This document shows positions 15,581 to 26,462 of a stretch of 64,000 nt of DNA, piece by piece. Source of the DNA: Parachryseolinea silvisoli (GTDB lineage: Bacteria > Bacteroidota > Bacteroidia > Cytophagales > Cyclobacteriaceae); the NCBI RefSeq assembly GCF_021190955.1, contig NZ_JAIOAO010000001.1, forward strand, positions 62,001 through 126,000. The letters are read 5' to 3'. The position numbers and the translations under genes are program-made. Numbering within the stretch: position 1 is the stretch's first letter; every line of letters starts with the position of its first letter. The notes under the pieces were generated by a model that was not told the DNA's origin, searched no databases, and was given only the letters and a program-made list of their open reading frames with translations.

Positions 15581-18500
15581 TTAGCGAATCAGGGTTACGT
15601 CTCCTACTTGGGTGGTGCGCTGGCTGTCAGACAACCGCAGCGTGATCTTATATACATATACACCGGCCGGCAACAGGCGCCCGTTCTTGTCGTAGCCATC
15701 CCAGCCCTGATTCACATTACGGCTTTCAAAGATGAGATTACCCCACCGGTCGTATATCTGCATGTGAAACTCCTCGACGCCTTCCATGATCGGCCGGAAT
15801 ACATCGTTAAAGAGACCGTTGCCAATGCCCCCGTTCGGACCGCTCTGGTCAGGCGTAAAAGCGTTGGGGATCTTGATCCGGCCACCCGTGCGGCCGATGA
15901 TGGTTTGTGTAGCCGTGTCGTAGCAAACCAACGGACCGTCAATCGTACCGTCGCCATCCATGTCCTTCTGACCATGGTTAAAGGTTGCGATCAGCTTAAC
16001 CACGTAGTTGCCCTCTTCGGTGTATTTATGCAGCGGCTGGATTTCGATAGAGGTAGATCCGTCGTCAAAATCCCACGCATAGTCGCTGGCACGCAGCGAG
16101 TAGTTGCGCATTTCAATACCGACATTGTCGGGAACAAACACGACCGAGTCGGGTACCACCTCAAAGGCCGCGAACGGATTTGCGAAAATCTGTACGGGCT
16201 TGGTGAAGTTGCTTGTCGAGTCTGATTCGCCTACGGGCTGGCCATTGATAAGCTCGGTCGTTTTAAGGTGAATGACGTACTCACCGGCATTGCCGATGGT
16301 AAAGATCGGCTTGATCTCGTTCGACGTATTGACCACGCGCCCCTGCTTGTCGGTCACCGTCCATTCGAAGATATCGCCGTTCGACTTGTTCTCCAGAATC
16401 TCGATCGTGGCCGGGAAACACACCGCTTGTGGCGTGTACGTAAAGTCGGCGACAATAGTACCCCGGCTGATCAACAGGTTGTCCGTGTATTTAACCGTAC
16501 AAACGGGAGCCGCCCGGTTAACCATCACCAGCTCGATTGTTTTCGTACCACGGGAGGTATACAGCACACGACCGGGAATCATGTTTACCTCCGTGCCCGG
16601 GCTGGAGCCATCACCAAAGTTCCATTCATACCGGAATTTGGTGTCGTCGAGCTTCGTCGAGGTGTTCGTGAAGTCCGCAAACGAGTTGCCACCCAAAAAC
16701 GGTGTAGCCGTAGCGGTAAACGACGGCGTCATGCTTTCGTAGACCGCAATGGGGAATACAGCAGACTCCTGACAGTTCGCGTTCTTGACAGTATAGACCA
16801 CCTCGTAGTGCTCCGGGTTTGCAGGGCCTGCGTTAACAATGACAAAAGACTGTGACGATCCTGACAATACAGGAGGCGCCAGCGGATTGGTCGTACCTGC
16901 CCGCCGATAGATCCATTCGTGGCTTGTACCGCCGATCGTGGCGTTCGTAATCGTGATCGCGTCACCGCTGCACATCTCGGTTTTGTCGGCCGTTGCATTC
17001 AGGTAGATTCGCGGGTACACCGTTACGGTCTTCGACGTGAACTTCGTACACAAACCTTCGGGCGTGCTCACTGTGCTCGTAGCCGTCAGCATCACCGGCA
17101 ATTGTGTATTGCCGCTTACATTAGCCGAGGTAAAGGGGTGCATAATGGGCGGAGTAATTTCCACGCCGGCGGGATACGCGTTGGCGGCAATCACCGTGTT
17201 GGGTGTACCGTCGTTCCAGTTAAACGTATACGTTACATTCTCCTGCGGTATAAACGTAAAGGCATACTCGCTGCCGCTGCACTTCGATGCGGGCTCCGTC
17301 ATCGTAAAGTTGGCGTCTACATGGATCATGTCTACCTTCACCGGCGCCGGGAAGGCTACCGCCTCGCAACCATAGAAGTCCACCAGCTTAGTCAATGTGT
17401 AGGTATGCGTGGCCGTATAATTCACAATCGGCACCAAACGATCGGCGCCCCCCACCAGGTTGGCGGTGGTTGTACCATCGTTGTATTCAAAACGGAACGG
17501 CTCCTGCCCTGTCGGGAACTTGAAGTCAAGCGTAAAGTTACCACCCTGGCAGACTGCGTTGGTGCTGGATGTCAGCGTAGACGTAGGCAATGCACGGATC
17601 GTCACCTTGAGTGTTTCTGATGTTTCCGTCGGACAAGCCGGATTGGTGCCCGACGTTACCGTACGACGATAATAACGGTCAGCGGCCAGTACCGGTGGCT
17701 CATATTCCGGCACGGTGTTCGCGCCGGCGGCAGGACCGAACGTAGTGCCGTCAGGTGACTCCTCCCAATAATAGGTATAGACACCGGTACCGCCATACGG
17801 CTGTGACAGCTCTTCAAACGCGGCGGCCTGAAGGCCTGCACACACGTTTTGATCAAAGCCCAGAACACCCGGCAACAACGGCATTGGCTCGATCAGCAGG
17901 CGCGGGATAGATGTTTTCTTACAGCCTTTGGCATCCGTAGCCGTGATCGTATACAGAATATTCGCAGCGAGCTCGTCAAATATACCGGACGCTGCGCCTG
18001 TCGTGTTAGTCGGATCCTGGTCCAGCACAAAGGTATAGCCCGGCGTGCCGTCGCTTGCCAACACCGTAATAATACCATCGGTCGCGCCCATGCAGCTTAC
18101 GTCGTTGCCGTCGTAGTCTGAAGTAATGGTAGCATTGACCTTCAAATCGTTGGGTTGCGTTACCGCAATGTTTGGCACCATCACCTGGCAACCATTCCGG
18201 TCGCGGATCACAACGGTGTACGAAGGATTCGCGCGCAGGCCGCCAAAGCTGCCGGTCGCCGGATCGTACACTACCGTGGGATCTTGCAACAAACCAAACT
18301 GCAATGGCACGCCACCACCGGCAGAAGTACCACCGGTCGCCGTAATGACAATCGTACCATCCGGTGTCGGGCTGTTGAAGCAGCTTACCGGTGTAGTAGT
18401 CGGTACCGTGGGTGTGATCGGGTCCGGCGCAAGAATAGTAACAGAAACATCGTCCTCACAACCTTCTGCATTGCGTGTATGGATGACGTAAGTGCCCGCC

Positions 18501-21500
18501 GAAAGCCCGGAGAAGAACAAGGCCGGAACGTATGGCGAACCGTCTCTGCTAAACGTATGGTTCGTACCATACTGTGCAGACAAGTCAATAAAGCCATCGG
18601 CAAAACCGTTACACGTAATGTTAAAGCGCGGGTCGGTTGTCTTCCTGGCAACGGCGCTAACCGCCGGCGTGGGGTTGACAATATATTTCACCTCCACATC
18701 TTTCGAACAGCCGCTGCTGGGGTCCGGATCGACCACGTGCATGGTAACAGCCTTGTTGTTCTCCAACGCATAGGCTGTCAGCTGGCCGGCCGGAATGGGT
18801 GTGCCGTTATTGGCAAACCAGGTATACGTCAGCCCGGCCGAAGGTTGCAGTGCCTGCAAGTCCTCCACATATGTATCACCACCGCGAGCATCCGAGCACA
18901 CCGTCTTGCTGATGTTCGCCACCGTCGGTGCCGGCCGCACATTGACGGTAATAAGCTGGGCCGGGCCCACGCAGGTAGAATACGTCGGATCAACCGCCGT
19001 AATTGAGTAGCGAACCTGACCGAGCGTGGTACCACCATTGATCAGCTTGTCGTCTATCACGCCCGTGTTATCATTTGTCGCCCCCGTAATCAACGGAGCG
19101 ACATACTGCACGATGCTCGAAAACTGGGGTGACGTCAGGTTATCGGACTGCAGCGTAATCGCCAAAGTCTCGCCACTACAGATGTCTTGTACAGGAACCG
19201 CAGTAACAAGCGGCTTCGGTCGGATCACAGCGATGACATCCGCCGGCGGGTTGCCATAACATTGTGTCGTAGAGCTATACGGTCTGATTTTATAGGCCAC
19301 CTGCTGTGAGGCGCCCGTAATATTCTCCCAGCGGTTTTGGTAAATAGCATTGTCGCTCACCAGTGTATTCAGCGGCGGCAGGTTGGGTGTCGCCGGTGGC
19401 AGGGGTAGGGGCGTCAGCGAAGCTGCATCGTATGTAATCTGCTCGACAGAAAATTTGTCTGCTACATAGGCGCCCGTAGCCGACCGCAGCGTAATGCGAA
19501 TCTCCGCGTCGCTGCACACCGCTGCCGACAGGTTCACATCCATAACCGGCTCGGCTTTGATGTTGACCGTCGCGGTACGCTCCTCTCCTAAACAACCAAA
19601 TGCGCTCACCGGGCGAACACGGTAAATAACCGGCAGTGTCTGCGCAATCGTTTTGTTTTCATAGCGATCCAATTCCAGTGCGTTGCCGGGCTGGTTATTA
19701 CCAAAGGTGCGCACAACAGGATTGATCCCCGGATAGATAAAGGGCTCCTGAACGTTGAACAGCGAGGCAGGCTCGCTCCCCGTCTTTACATCGAGCGTTA
19801 CGCCAATGTCCAGGCCGCTGCAAATCTCTTTCAGGATATTATCCATTTCGGGATTCGCATGCACCGATACGTCGATCACCGGCGGTGTAGCCGCCGGACA
19901 GTTCGAGGCGTTTGTCTCCGTTACCTTGACGCGCACGTTCTGGCTTTCAAAGTTGATCAATACCGTGGCCGTACCTTGTCCGTTCGATACCACGCCACCA
20001 CCCGCAGCGCCATCGCTCTGCCGGAAGATCTCCCAGTTATACGTAGAGCCGTTAGACGGCGTCGAGACTTTAAATTGATAGGTTCCCTCCTCGCATACGA
20101 CAGCCGGAGGGTCGATGGTATACCCTTTCGGATCGTCCGACACGGTAATGGTCTTCGTCGTCGTCAGGCTTTCACAACCGTTTACCGCCAGCTTCAACGT
20201 AATGTCTTTTGTTTGCAGGCTCGGGAAGCTGAGGTACAAGAAACTGTTTCCTGCCTCCCCTCCCACCAGGTGCGTAAACTCCGGCGGATACGTCCAGATA
20301 TACTTCGCGCCCGACACCTGCGCCGTTGTATACAATTCCGAGCTGTTCATACATGGATCGGGCTTACCGGTAATAACCGGCGGGGCGGGCACAGGTTTAA
20401 TAATAAGCGATACCGCCGCTACATTATAACAGGTATTCGAGCTACCCTCAATGCGCGCATAGACGATGCGGTCGGCCGTCAGGTCGATGTCGTTGGCCGT
20501 AATAGGGTTGGTACCGTTCTCGGCATCCACCGCGTTATCGTACCACGTAATCGTCCGGCTTGCCACAGGCAAGGTGGTAATCGAGTCGCCTACCGCGGCC
20601 GTCGTCAGGTCGATGTCGTGTACCTCACCCAGGCCAATACCTCCCGGCGAAATCTCTTCACAGAAAAAGAAGCTATGGTCGCGCGCCACGGGGCGGCCAC
20701 TGACCGCGAACCTTACCTGTGCCAGTGTATTACACGCGCGGACACCAGTGGTCAGGTCGATCACGCGGATGTACAGTATATCGTTGTTGGAAATGTCGTA
20801 TGTTGTAATGGCACTCACGTCGTTCGCCTGCGCGATGGCCGAAGCATACCACTTCACCTGGCGATCGCCTGGAGCAGCCGGCGCAACGATACGGGTGTCA
20901 TAGTCGGCCAGCGTAACACCGGTCGCTTTCAGGCTGCCTTCGGTTGTTTCACAGAGATCATTGAATTGCAATGTGGACAACACCGGCAGCGGATCTATAA
21001 TAACGTCTACCGTAGCCGTCGTAGCAGCACAGGCACCAGCGTTGCCGGTCTGCGCACTGGTCACCGTCCACGTAAACGCATATGGAGAGCCTGCCGCCGT
21101 CAGGTTGGTAACCGTCGAGGCAGGGTTGTGCGTGGCCGTGATCGTTCCACCGGTGCCGGTCCAGGTGCCGGTACCATTGTTTGTGGCCGCCGTAGCATTC
21201 AGCGTGACGGTGTTGCCTGCGCAGACCTCTATATCCGCACCGACCGTAGCCGCGGCCGGCTTGCGGTCGAGCGTGATGGTCATATTGTTGCTGTTGACGT
21301 TCGCACAAGGCCCGGCGCCATCGGGGTCGATGCCCACCAACCGTACTGTAACAGCACCGGCCAGAAAATCGGCCGCAGTAGGTTTATATGCGTCGGCCAA
21401 CGATCCCGCGGCCAACGTTGCACCCGGATTGGCATTGTTGCTGGTAAACACGCCACTGCCTGTTACCACTTCCCAGCGGCCCTGCGTAGCCGCTCCGCCT

Positions 21501-24454
21501 ACGCTGCCGACCGTCAGGTTAATCGGTGCAAGCGTCGTCTCATCCACGCACGTAATAAACCCCGTGGCCGGTAGCGTCGCCGTAGCCGGTCTGCTGAAGA
21601 CAACATTCACCGTAACAGACTTCGGTGCGCAGGCCCCCGAGCCCGAACCGCTGCTATACTCCCATTTCAACTGATAGGCGCCATACGCCGTAGCCGTCAC
21701 TTGCGCATCGTGCTTCGTATCGTCGTCAAACGACACCGTGCCGGGGCCGCTCACAAAACTCCATTTCGACTGCTCAAAAGTAGGCGTACTTCCACTCAGC
21801 CCACCCGTCAAACTACAGAAGGCCCGGTCCGTGGCCGTTGGTTGTGCAGGCTCCCGGCCAAAGTCGATTTGCACCGTCGAGGCGCGTGTACACGAGCCCG
21901 AGGCCACTTCCCATTCAAATACATAACGTCCCGGCAAGTCCACTGTCACATTGCTGTTGCGCAGATTGACATTGGTAAATGTCGGTGTATTATCCGGACC
22001 GCTCACATACGACCACGTACCCGTGCCCGCCGAAGGTGTGGCGGCATTCAACGTAGTGGTCAGCGGCGGTGTCGTGAAGCAAAGGTTCTGATTCGCTCCG
22101 GCCGATACGTTTTGCAAACCTGGGGTAATAACAACATTGACGTTGTCAGTGCCCGAGCAGCCAATGCTGTTGATGACGGTGTAGGTAAGCGTATAGGAAC
22201 CCGCCGTGGCTGTCGTGAGTATATTCGGTTGTTGCACCGTAGGATCATCGAGTAAAGTACCGACGCTCAGGCCTGTCCAGCTGTGCGAAGCGATGGTGCC
22301 AAACGGGTTATTGGGATTGCCATTGATCTGTACGGTCTCGCCTTCGCAGAGCGTCACCGGATCGGGCAGAATGCTCGGCACAGGCCGGGGACGAATGGTC
22401 ACAGTGATCTCGCGTGGCTGCGAGGGACAGCTCGGCGCATCCGTCCACTGCCGCACTGCCCGCAAGGTAAAGGTGGAATTCACCGTCACATTGTTTGTCA
22501 GGATCGTAATCTGCCGGGTTCCTTGCCCGCCAGTGATTGTCGCCGCACCGGTAACGGTCCACGCAAATTCCGTCGCACCGCCAAAGGGCTCCGTAGCCGG
22601 GTCGTTGGGCAACGAGTATGTATAGGTAGAATTCGGACAAACATCCATCGCCGGTGAAATCAGCGCGGGCGGTTGTGCGTTTATATCGTCGAGCCGGCTC
22701 AGCCGCACAATGGTGGTATCGCTCACGCACGTAATAGCACCCTGCGCGGGATATATTACCGACGCAGTAGCCCAGTAACGTGTACTGCCCACTGGCGCCT
22801 GTGCGTTGCTCGGAGTGAACGTTGGCGCGGTGGCGGCCGGGTTCGTCGCGGTCAGCGCATCGGTAGCGTTCAGGTACCACTTATAGGTCAGGCCGCCAAT
22901 CACGGGATTTACCGCCAGCTGGCGCGAATCGCCAAAACAGATCAGCCTGTTGGGAATTACCGGCTTATCAGGCGAGTCGACAATAGTAATAGTATACTGT
23001 GTAGTAACGGGGTTAGCATTGGCAAAGAACGGCGCAGTGTTCACCGCGATCTCGGGCTGTGTCTGGAAACTCCCACCAGGACCACGGATGTCAAATACGT
23101 TACCCGGAGCCCCTTGATTCGGATTGTAACCGTTACCGTCGGTCACGGTGCGGTCCAGTACGTTACAAACGTTCCAACTGCGCATCGTTACAAAAAACTG
23201 CTGACCTGCCAGCCCTCCCTGGGGCATCTGGATATTGTCGGTGACGGCCGGCAACGGTGCATTGGTTGATGCCGGCTGGTATACCACTTTGCCATATACC
23301 GGCAGTTGCGAGGCATCGTACGAAACACCGTCGATTACAATCTTCTGTGTGGCGCCGGCCCCCGTCGTAACAGTGGTACCCGCCGTACCATATACCCACT
23401 GCACCCAGCGGGGCTGTTCGTTCGGCTGAAAGGTTTCCAGCGGCGGCGTACAGTTAAAGTCGGAGTTGTCGAGCAGGCGGATGGCACTGCGGTCGTTTTC
23501 ACAAATGTTTACGTTCTCAGCGGAACCGGCCAACGGCGCCGGTGGGTTAGCCTGTATGCCCGCACTGGTGTTGTCATGATTGATGTCAAGACGGCCCAGG
23601 CTGGCGTTATCTTCAGTATCCCACACCGTGAACAGCTGTGCCTGGTCGCCAAATGCAAAACAGCTCACCACGGAGCCGAAGCCGGGGCCGGAATATGTGC
23701 CTACCCCCCAACTGGTGCGCATAGTATAGGTACAGCGGCTGGCTTCGGTGGACGGATTGCTGCCCGCACGGTAATCGAACGTGTGCGGAGCGACGACCTG
23801 CCATTTCTGCTTGGCCATGTTGGTTTCGCGCGGATTCACCAGCGTCGGTACCAGGGTCTGAATCAAGCCGTCCCCCCAATTAATAATGATGCGGGCCGGG
23901 CGGCTGCTCGCAAGGCTATAGTTAATGCCCGTATATTCCACCTGCCAATTCAGCGTACGCGGCGAGCAGGTAAAGGAGGGATTGACAATGAGGTTACCCG
24001 GCACCGGCACGCCTACCCCGTCAGCTTTGCCACAACTGGGCGCTAATGGTAGCACCGGGTTCGGTCCTTTATTGGTATCTGTACTCGAGAAATCGCAATT
24101 CCAGGGTTGGAACTCCACCGGTGTACCGAGCGCACCGGTATTGTCACGGGGCGTGATCCGTAGCGCAATGTGCCTTCCCTGTTGGGCGGCTGTCGGTGTG
24201 AGCGTTGCCGCCGTACCAATCACCGTCGGCGCGGCAGAAGCACAATTGTCGGAATAGCTGAGCCATTCGATGATCGAGCCCTGCTCAGGATTGGCGCCTG
24301 AATAGGTGTACACCGCCGTCAGGGTGTGGTTCACCTTCATGACCCCTGTCATATGCACGTCCGAAACCATCGGTTGCGCTAACACAACGGCAGATGAAAC
24401 AAAGAGCAGAAAAAGCAATAAAAAGGCAGCCTTACGCTGGTAACGTGCGTCCAT
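15581..24454 (-). CDS. Giant secreted surface protein with SprB repeats, PKD domains and a type B sorting domain
   Basis: About 2957 residues. The start at 24454 gives a signal peptide (LLLFLLFVSSAVVLAQ); an in-frame upstream extension of 50 residues has no such feature. The body is a string of Ig-like and adhesin-like beta modules with recurrent C-x-x-x-T and G-x-G-x-W patterns (for example GTGTWSYVSGPD, GTGTWTGTGG). Around residues 1950-2190 come three SprB-type repeats with GFIDL/DGTIVI/DGIITV and ITATDAKGC-like ends. PKD domains follow (YEWNFGDGSS near 2614, YAWDFDDGSTS near 2798). A type B C-terminal domain covers the last ~95 residues (TPDQSGPNG, YDRWGNLIFES, LPAGVYVYKITL). This predicts type IX export and surface display, possibly for gliding or adhesion. 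Confidence 0.9.
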   Translation of the reverse strand: MDARYQRKAAFLLLFLLFVSSAVVLAQPMVSDVHMTGVMKVNHTLTAVYTYSGANPEQGSIIEWLSYSDNCASAAPTVIGTAATLTPTAAQQGRHIALRITPRDNTGALGTPVEFQPWNCDFSSTDTNKGPNPVLPLAPSCGKADGVGVPVPGNLIVNPSFTCSPRTLNWQVEYTGINYSLASSRPARIIINWGDGLIQTLVPTLVNPRETNMAKQKWQVVAPHTFDYRAGSNPSTEASRCTYTMRTSWGVGTYSGPGFGSVVSCFAFGDQAQLFTVWDTEDNASLGRLDINHDNTSAGIQANPPAPLAGSAENVNICENDRSAIRLLDNSDFNCTPPLETFQPNEQPRWVQWVYGTAGTTVTTGAGATQKIVIDGVSYDASQLPVYGKVVYQPASTNAPLPAVTDNIQMPQGGLAGQQFFVTMRSWNVCNVLDRTVTDGNGYNPNQGAPGNVFDIRGPGGSFQTQPEIAVNTAPFFANANPVTTQYTITIVDSPDKPVIPNRLICFGDSRQLAVNPVIGGLTYKWYLNATDALTATNPAATAPTFTPSNAQAPVGSTRYWATASVIYPAQGAITCVSDTTIVRLSRLDDINAQPPALISPAMDVCPNSTYTYSLPNDPATEPFGGATEFAWTVTGAATITGGQGTRQITILTNNVTVNSTFTLRAVRQWTDAPSCPSQPREITVTIRPRPVPSILPDPVTLCEGETVQINGNPNNPFGTIASHSWTGLSVGTLLDDPTVQQPNILTTATAGSYTLTYTVINSIGCSGTDNVNVVITPGLQNVSAGANQNLCFTTPPLTTTLNAATPSAGTGTWSYVSGPDNTPTFTNVNLRNSNVTVDLPGRYVFEWEVASGSCTRASTVQIDFGREPAQPTATDRAFCSLTGGLSGSTPTFEQSKWSFVSGPGTVSFDDDTKHDAQVTATAYGAYQLKWEYSSGSGSGACAPKSVTVNVVFSRPATATLPATGFITCVDETTLAPINLTVGSVGGAATQGRWEVVTGSGVFTSNNANPGATLAAGSLADAYKPTAADFLAGAVTVRLVGIDPDGAGPCANVNSNNMTITLDRKPAAATVGADIEVCAGNTVTLNATAATNNGTGTWTGTGGTITATHNPASTVTNLTAAGSPYAFTWTVTSAQTGNAGACAATTATVDVIIDPLPVLSTLQFNDLCETTEGSLKATGVTLADYDTRIVAPAAPGDRQVKWYASAIAQANDVSAITTYDISNNDILYIRVIDLTTGVRACNTLAQVRFAVSGRPVARDHSFFFCEEISPGGIGLGEVHDIDLTTAAVGDSITTLPVASRTITWYDNAVDAENGTNPITANDIDLTADRIVYARIEGSSNTCYNVAAVSLIIKPVPAPPVITGKPDPCMNSSELYTTAQVSGAKYIWTYPPEFTHLVGGEAGNSFLYLSFPSLQTKDITLKLAVNGCESLTTTKTITVSDDPKGYTIDPPAVVCEEGTYQFKVSTPSNGSTYNWEIFRQSDGAAGGGVVSNGQGTATVLINFESQNVRVKVTETNASNCPAATPPVIDVSVHANPEMDNILKEICSGLDIGVTLDVKTGSEPASLFNVQEPFIYPGINPVVRTFGNNQPGNALELDRYENKTIAQTLPVIYRVRPVSAFGCLGEERTATVNIKAEPVMDVNLSAAVCSDAEIRITLRSATGAYVADKFSVEQITYDAASLTPLPLPPATPNLPPLNTLVSDNAIYQNRWENITGASQQVAYKIRPYSSTTQCYGNPPADVIAVIRPKPLVTAVPVQDICSGETLAITLQSDNLTSPQFSSIVQYVAPLITGATNDNTGVIDDKLINGGTTLGQVRYSITAVDPTYSTCVGPAQLITVNVRPAPTVANISKTVCSDARGGDTYVEDLQALQPSAGLTYTWFANNGTPIPAGQLTAYALENNKAVTMHVVDPDPSSGCSKDVEVKYIVNPTPAVSAVARKTTDPRFNITCNGFADGFIDLSAQYGTNHTFSRDGSPYVPALFFSGLSAGTYVIHTRNAEGCEDDVSVTILAPDPITPTVPTTTPVSCFNSPTPDGTIVITATGGTSAGGGVPLQFGLLQDPTVVYDPATGSFGGLRANPSYTVVIRDRNGCQVMVPNIAVTQPNDLKVNATITSDYDGNDVSCMGATDGIITVLASDGTPGYTFVLDQDPTNTTGAASGIFDELAANILYTITATDAKGCKKTSIPRLLIEPMPLLPGVLGFDQNVCAGLQAAAFEELSQPYGGTGVYTYYWEESPDGTTFGPAAGANTVPEYEPPVLAADRYYRRTVTSGTNPACPTETSETLKVTIRALPTSTLTSSTNAVCQGGNFTLDFKFPTGQEPFRFEYNDGTTTANLVGGADRLVPIVNYTATHTYTLTKLVDFYGCEAVAFPAPVKVDMIHVDANFTMTEPASKCSGSEYAFTFIPQENVTYTFNWNDGTPNTVIAANAYPAGVEITPPIMHPFTSANVSGNTQLPVMLTATSTVSTPEGLCTKFTSKTVTVYPRIYLNATADKTEMCSGDAITITNATIGGTSHEWIYRRAGTTNPLAPPVLSGSSQSFVIVNAGPANPEHYEVVYTVKNANCQESAVFPIAVYESMTPSFTATATPFLGGNSFADFTNTSTKLDDTKFRYEWNFGDGSSPGTEVNMIPGRVLYTSRGTKTIELVMVNRAAPVCTVKYTDNLLISRGTIVADFTYTPQAVCFPATIEILENKSNGDIFEWTVTDKQGRVVNTSNEIKPIFTIGNAGEYVIHLKTTELINGQPVGESDSTSNFTKPVQIFANPFAAFEVVPDSVVFVPDNVGIEMRNYSLRASDYAWDFDDGSTSIEIQPLHKYTEEGNYVVKLIATFNHGQKDMDGDGTIDGPLVCYDTATQTIIGRTGGRIKIPNAFTPDQSGPNGGIGNGLFNDVFRPIMEGVEEFHMQIYDRWGNLIFESRNVNQGWDGYDKNGRLLPAGVYVYKITLRLSDSQRTTQVGDVTLIR

Positions 24455-24818
24455 TACGAGTGGTGTCTGGGTTAAACTCCGACATAAAAATAAAAAATGG
24501 CTAGCGCCAACGCGGCCCAGCGGGGGCAGGACCGGTCGGTTGGTGAATACAACGGAAAAAAAGGAAGGTAACCGCGAAATGCGGCATTTGGGCTCATTCC
24601 ACACTTTTTTCTACACTTTCATAAAAAACCAACGCTATCCCCACTGTTTTTGGAGGCATTTCGAAATTTAATAATGACATACAGGATACCGGCAAAATAG
24701 TCGCTGACAACGCTTCGCGACGGTCATTCTTTTGCGGCCGAACTTTCGCTTTGCGCTAAATATTATCTCGAAAAAGCTACCTTTGCACCCGGTTTACTCA
24801 GGCTGCTTTCATTAATCT
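24455..24818. other. Divergent intergenic region between the giant surface gene and pyrG
   Basis: The 364-bp region contains the pyrG promoter element at 24778-24785. An inverted repeat AAATGC-G-GCATTT (24577-24589) is the only other structure noticed. No promoter for the giant gene could be pinpointed and no open frame looks coding. Confidence 0.4.
24778..24785 (+). promoter_or_regulatory. Bacteroidota -7 promoter element of pyrG
   Basis: TACCTTTG matches the TAnnTTTG consensus, 33 bp before the pyrG ATG. A TTTG lies at 24750-24753, somewhat farther upstream than the usual -33 position. Confidence 0.6.
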
Positions 24819-26441
24819 ATGTCATCTACTGTCAAATACATCTTTGTAACCGGGGGTGTTACGTCCTCTTTAGGGAAAGGAATTATTGCCGCGTCGCTGG
24901 CGCAACTGCTTCAGGCTCGGGGCTTTAAAGTAACGATCCAGAAATTTGACCCGTATATCAACATCGATCCGGGCACGCTCAACCCCTACGAGCACGGCGA
25001 ATGCTACGTCACGGACGACGGCGCAGAAACCGACCTCGACCTCGGGCACTACGAGCGTTTCCTCAACGTCCGTACCTCGCAGGCCAATAACATCACGACC
25101 GGCCGTGTCTACAACAACGTTATTACCAAGGAACGCAAAGGCGAGTACCTGGGTAAGACCGTGCAGGTAGTGCCGCACATCACAGATGAAATCAAACGCA
25201 ACATCTTCCTGCTGGGAGAAAGTGGCGAATACGACTTTATAATTACGGAGATCGGTGGTTGCGTGGGCGACATCGAGTCGCTGCCCTTCATCGAAGCCGT
25301 GCGCCAGGTGAAATACGACCTGCCGCCCAACCACTCCATCGTCATTCACCTGACACTGATCCCCTACCTGAATGCCGCCAAAGAGCTTAAAACAAAGCCT
25401 ACCCAACATTCTGTAAAAGAATTGCTGGAAGCCGGTATTCAACCCGATATCCTGGTGTGCCGCACCGAAATGCCGCTGCCGCAGGAAATCCGCAAAAAGC
25501 TGGCGCTCTTCTGTAACGTACACATCAACTCGGTCATCGAAGCCATGGATGCCGACACGATCTACGATGTACCGATCCTGATGCGCAAAGAAAAGCTGGA
25601 CGAGCGCGTGCTGTCCAAGCTGAAAGTAACCTCCAAAGAAGAGCCACACCTGGAGCAATGGAAATCGTTCCTGGGCAAGCTTAAGAATCCCGTAAACGAA
25701 GTAACGGTCGGCATCGTGGGCAAATACGTGTCCCTGCCCGACGCCTATAAATCTATTGCCGAAGCTTTCGTACACGCCGGTGCGGAAAACGACTGCAAGG
25801 TGAATGTAAAGTGGATCTCGTCAGAAGATATCTCGAAAGAGAGCGTAAGCTCTGTTCTGGAAGGATTGGATGGCGTACTGGTCGCGCCAGGCTTTGGCGA
25901 ACGCGGCCTGGAAGGCAAGATCGAAGCCATCCGCTACGTGCGTGAAAACAAGGTTCCGTTCTTTGGTATCTGCCTGGGTATGCAATGCTGCGTGGTGGAG
26001 TTCTCGCGCCACGTCCTGGGCCTGGAAGCCAGCTCGACCGAGCTGAACCCCAAGACCAAGAACCCCGTCATCGACATGATGGAGGAGCAGAAGAAGATTA
26101 CAATAAAAGGAGGTACCATGCGTCTTGGTGCCTATACATGTAAACTAAAGAAAGGAAGCAAAGCGTATGCTGCCTATGGTGAGTCGCAGATTGAAGAGCG
26201 CCACCGCCACCGGTATGAGTTCAACAACAAGTACCTGGAGCAAATCGAAGAAGCCGGCCTGAAGGCAACGGGCGTAAACCCCGACTCGGGCCTGGTGGAA
26301 GTGGTGGAGCTGAAAGACCACCCGTGGTTTGTGGGCGTACAATATCACCCCGAGCTGCGCAGCACTGTGCTGAATCCGCACCCGCTGTTTGTGAAATTCG
26401 TAGAGGCTTCGCTGGATCACAAAAAATCATTGAACAAGTAA
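24819..26441 (+). CDS. pyrG: CTP synthase
   Basis: The enzyme makes CTP from UTP, ATP and glutamine in the cytoplasm. The 540-residue length is normal. The N-terminal synthetase domain begins [16 protein letters not shown] with the P-loop-like motif and continues [20 protein letters not shown]. The glutaminase domain has the nucleophile Cys in [10 protein letters not shown] and the catalytic His and Glu in VQYHPELRS. It is followed 21 bp later by yidC on the same strand. The family is essential and the assignment secure. Confidence 0.97.
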   Translation: MSSTVKYIFVTGGVTSSLGKGIIAASLAQLLQARGFKVTIQKFDPYINIDPGTLNPYEHGECYVTDDGAETDLDLGHYERFLNVRTSQANNITTGRVYNNVITKERKGEYLGKTVQVVPHITDEIKRNIFLLGESGEYDFIITEIGGCVGDIESLPFIEAVRQVKYDLPPNHSIVIHLTLIPYLNAAKELKTKPTQHSVKELLEAGIQPDILVCRTEMPLPQEIRKKLALFCNVHINSVIEAMDADTIYDVPILMRKEKLDERVLSKLKVTSKEEPHLEQWKSFLGKLKNPVNEVTVGIVGKYVSLPDAYKSIAEAFVHAGAENDCKVNVKWISSEDISKESVSSVLEGLDGVLVAPGFGERGLEGKIEAIRYVRENKVPFFGICLGMQCCVVEFSRHVLGLEASSTELNPKTKNPVIDMMEEQKKITIKGGTMRLGAYTCKLKKGSKAYAAYGESQIEERHRHRYEFNNKYLEQIEEAGLKATGVNPDSGLVEVVELKDHPWFVGVQYHPELRSTVLNPHPLFVKFVEASLDHKKSLNK

Positions 26442-26462
26442 TCATTTAAGTATACAGACACG

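Noticed and set aside
19859-21574. A 571-codon open frame on the plus strand opposite the giant surface gene
   Set aside because: It is very rich in Arg and His and has no domain pattern, while the opposite strand has clear beta-domain repeats. It is a mirror of GC-rich codon bias, as are the many other plus-strand frames from 15536 to 24257.
24870-25775. A 301-codon minus-strand frame opposite pyrG
   Set aside because: Antisense shadow of a well-conserved essential gene; no domain pattern.
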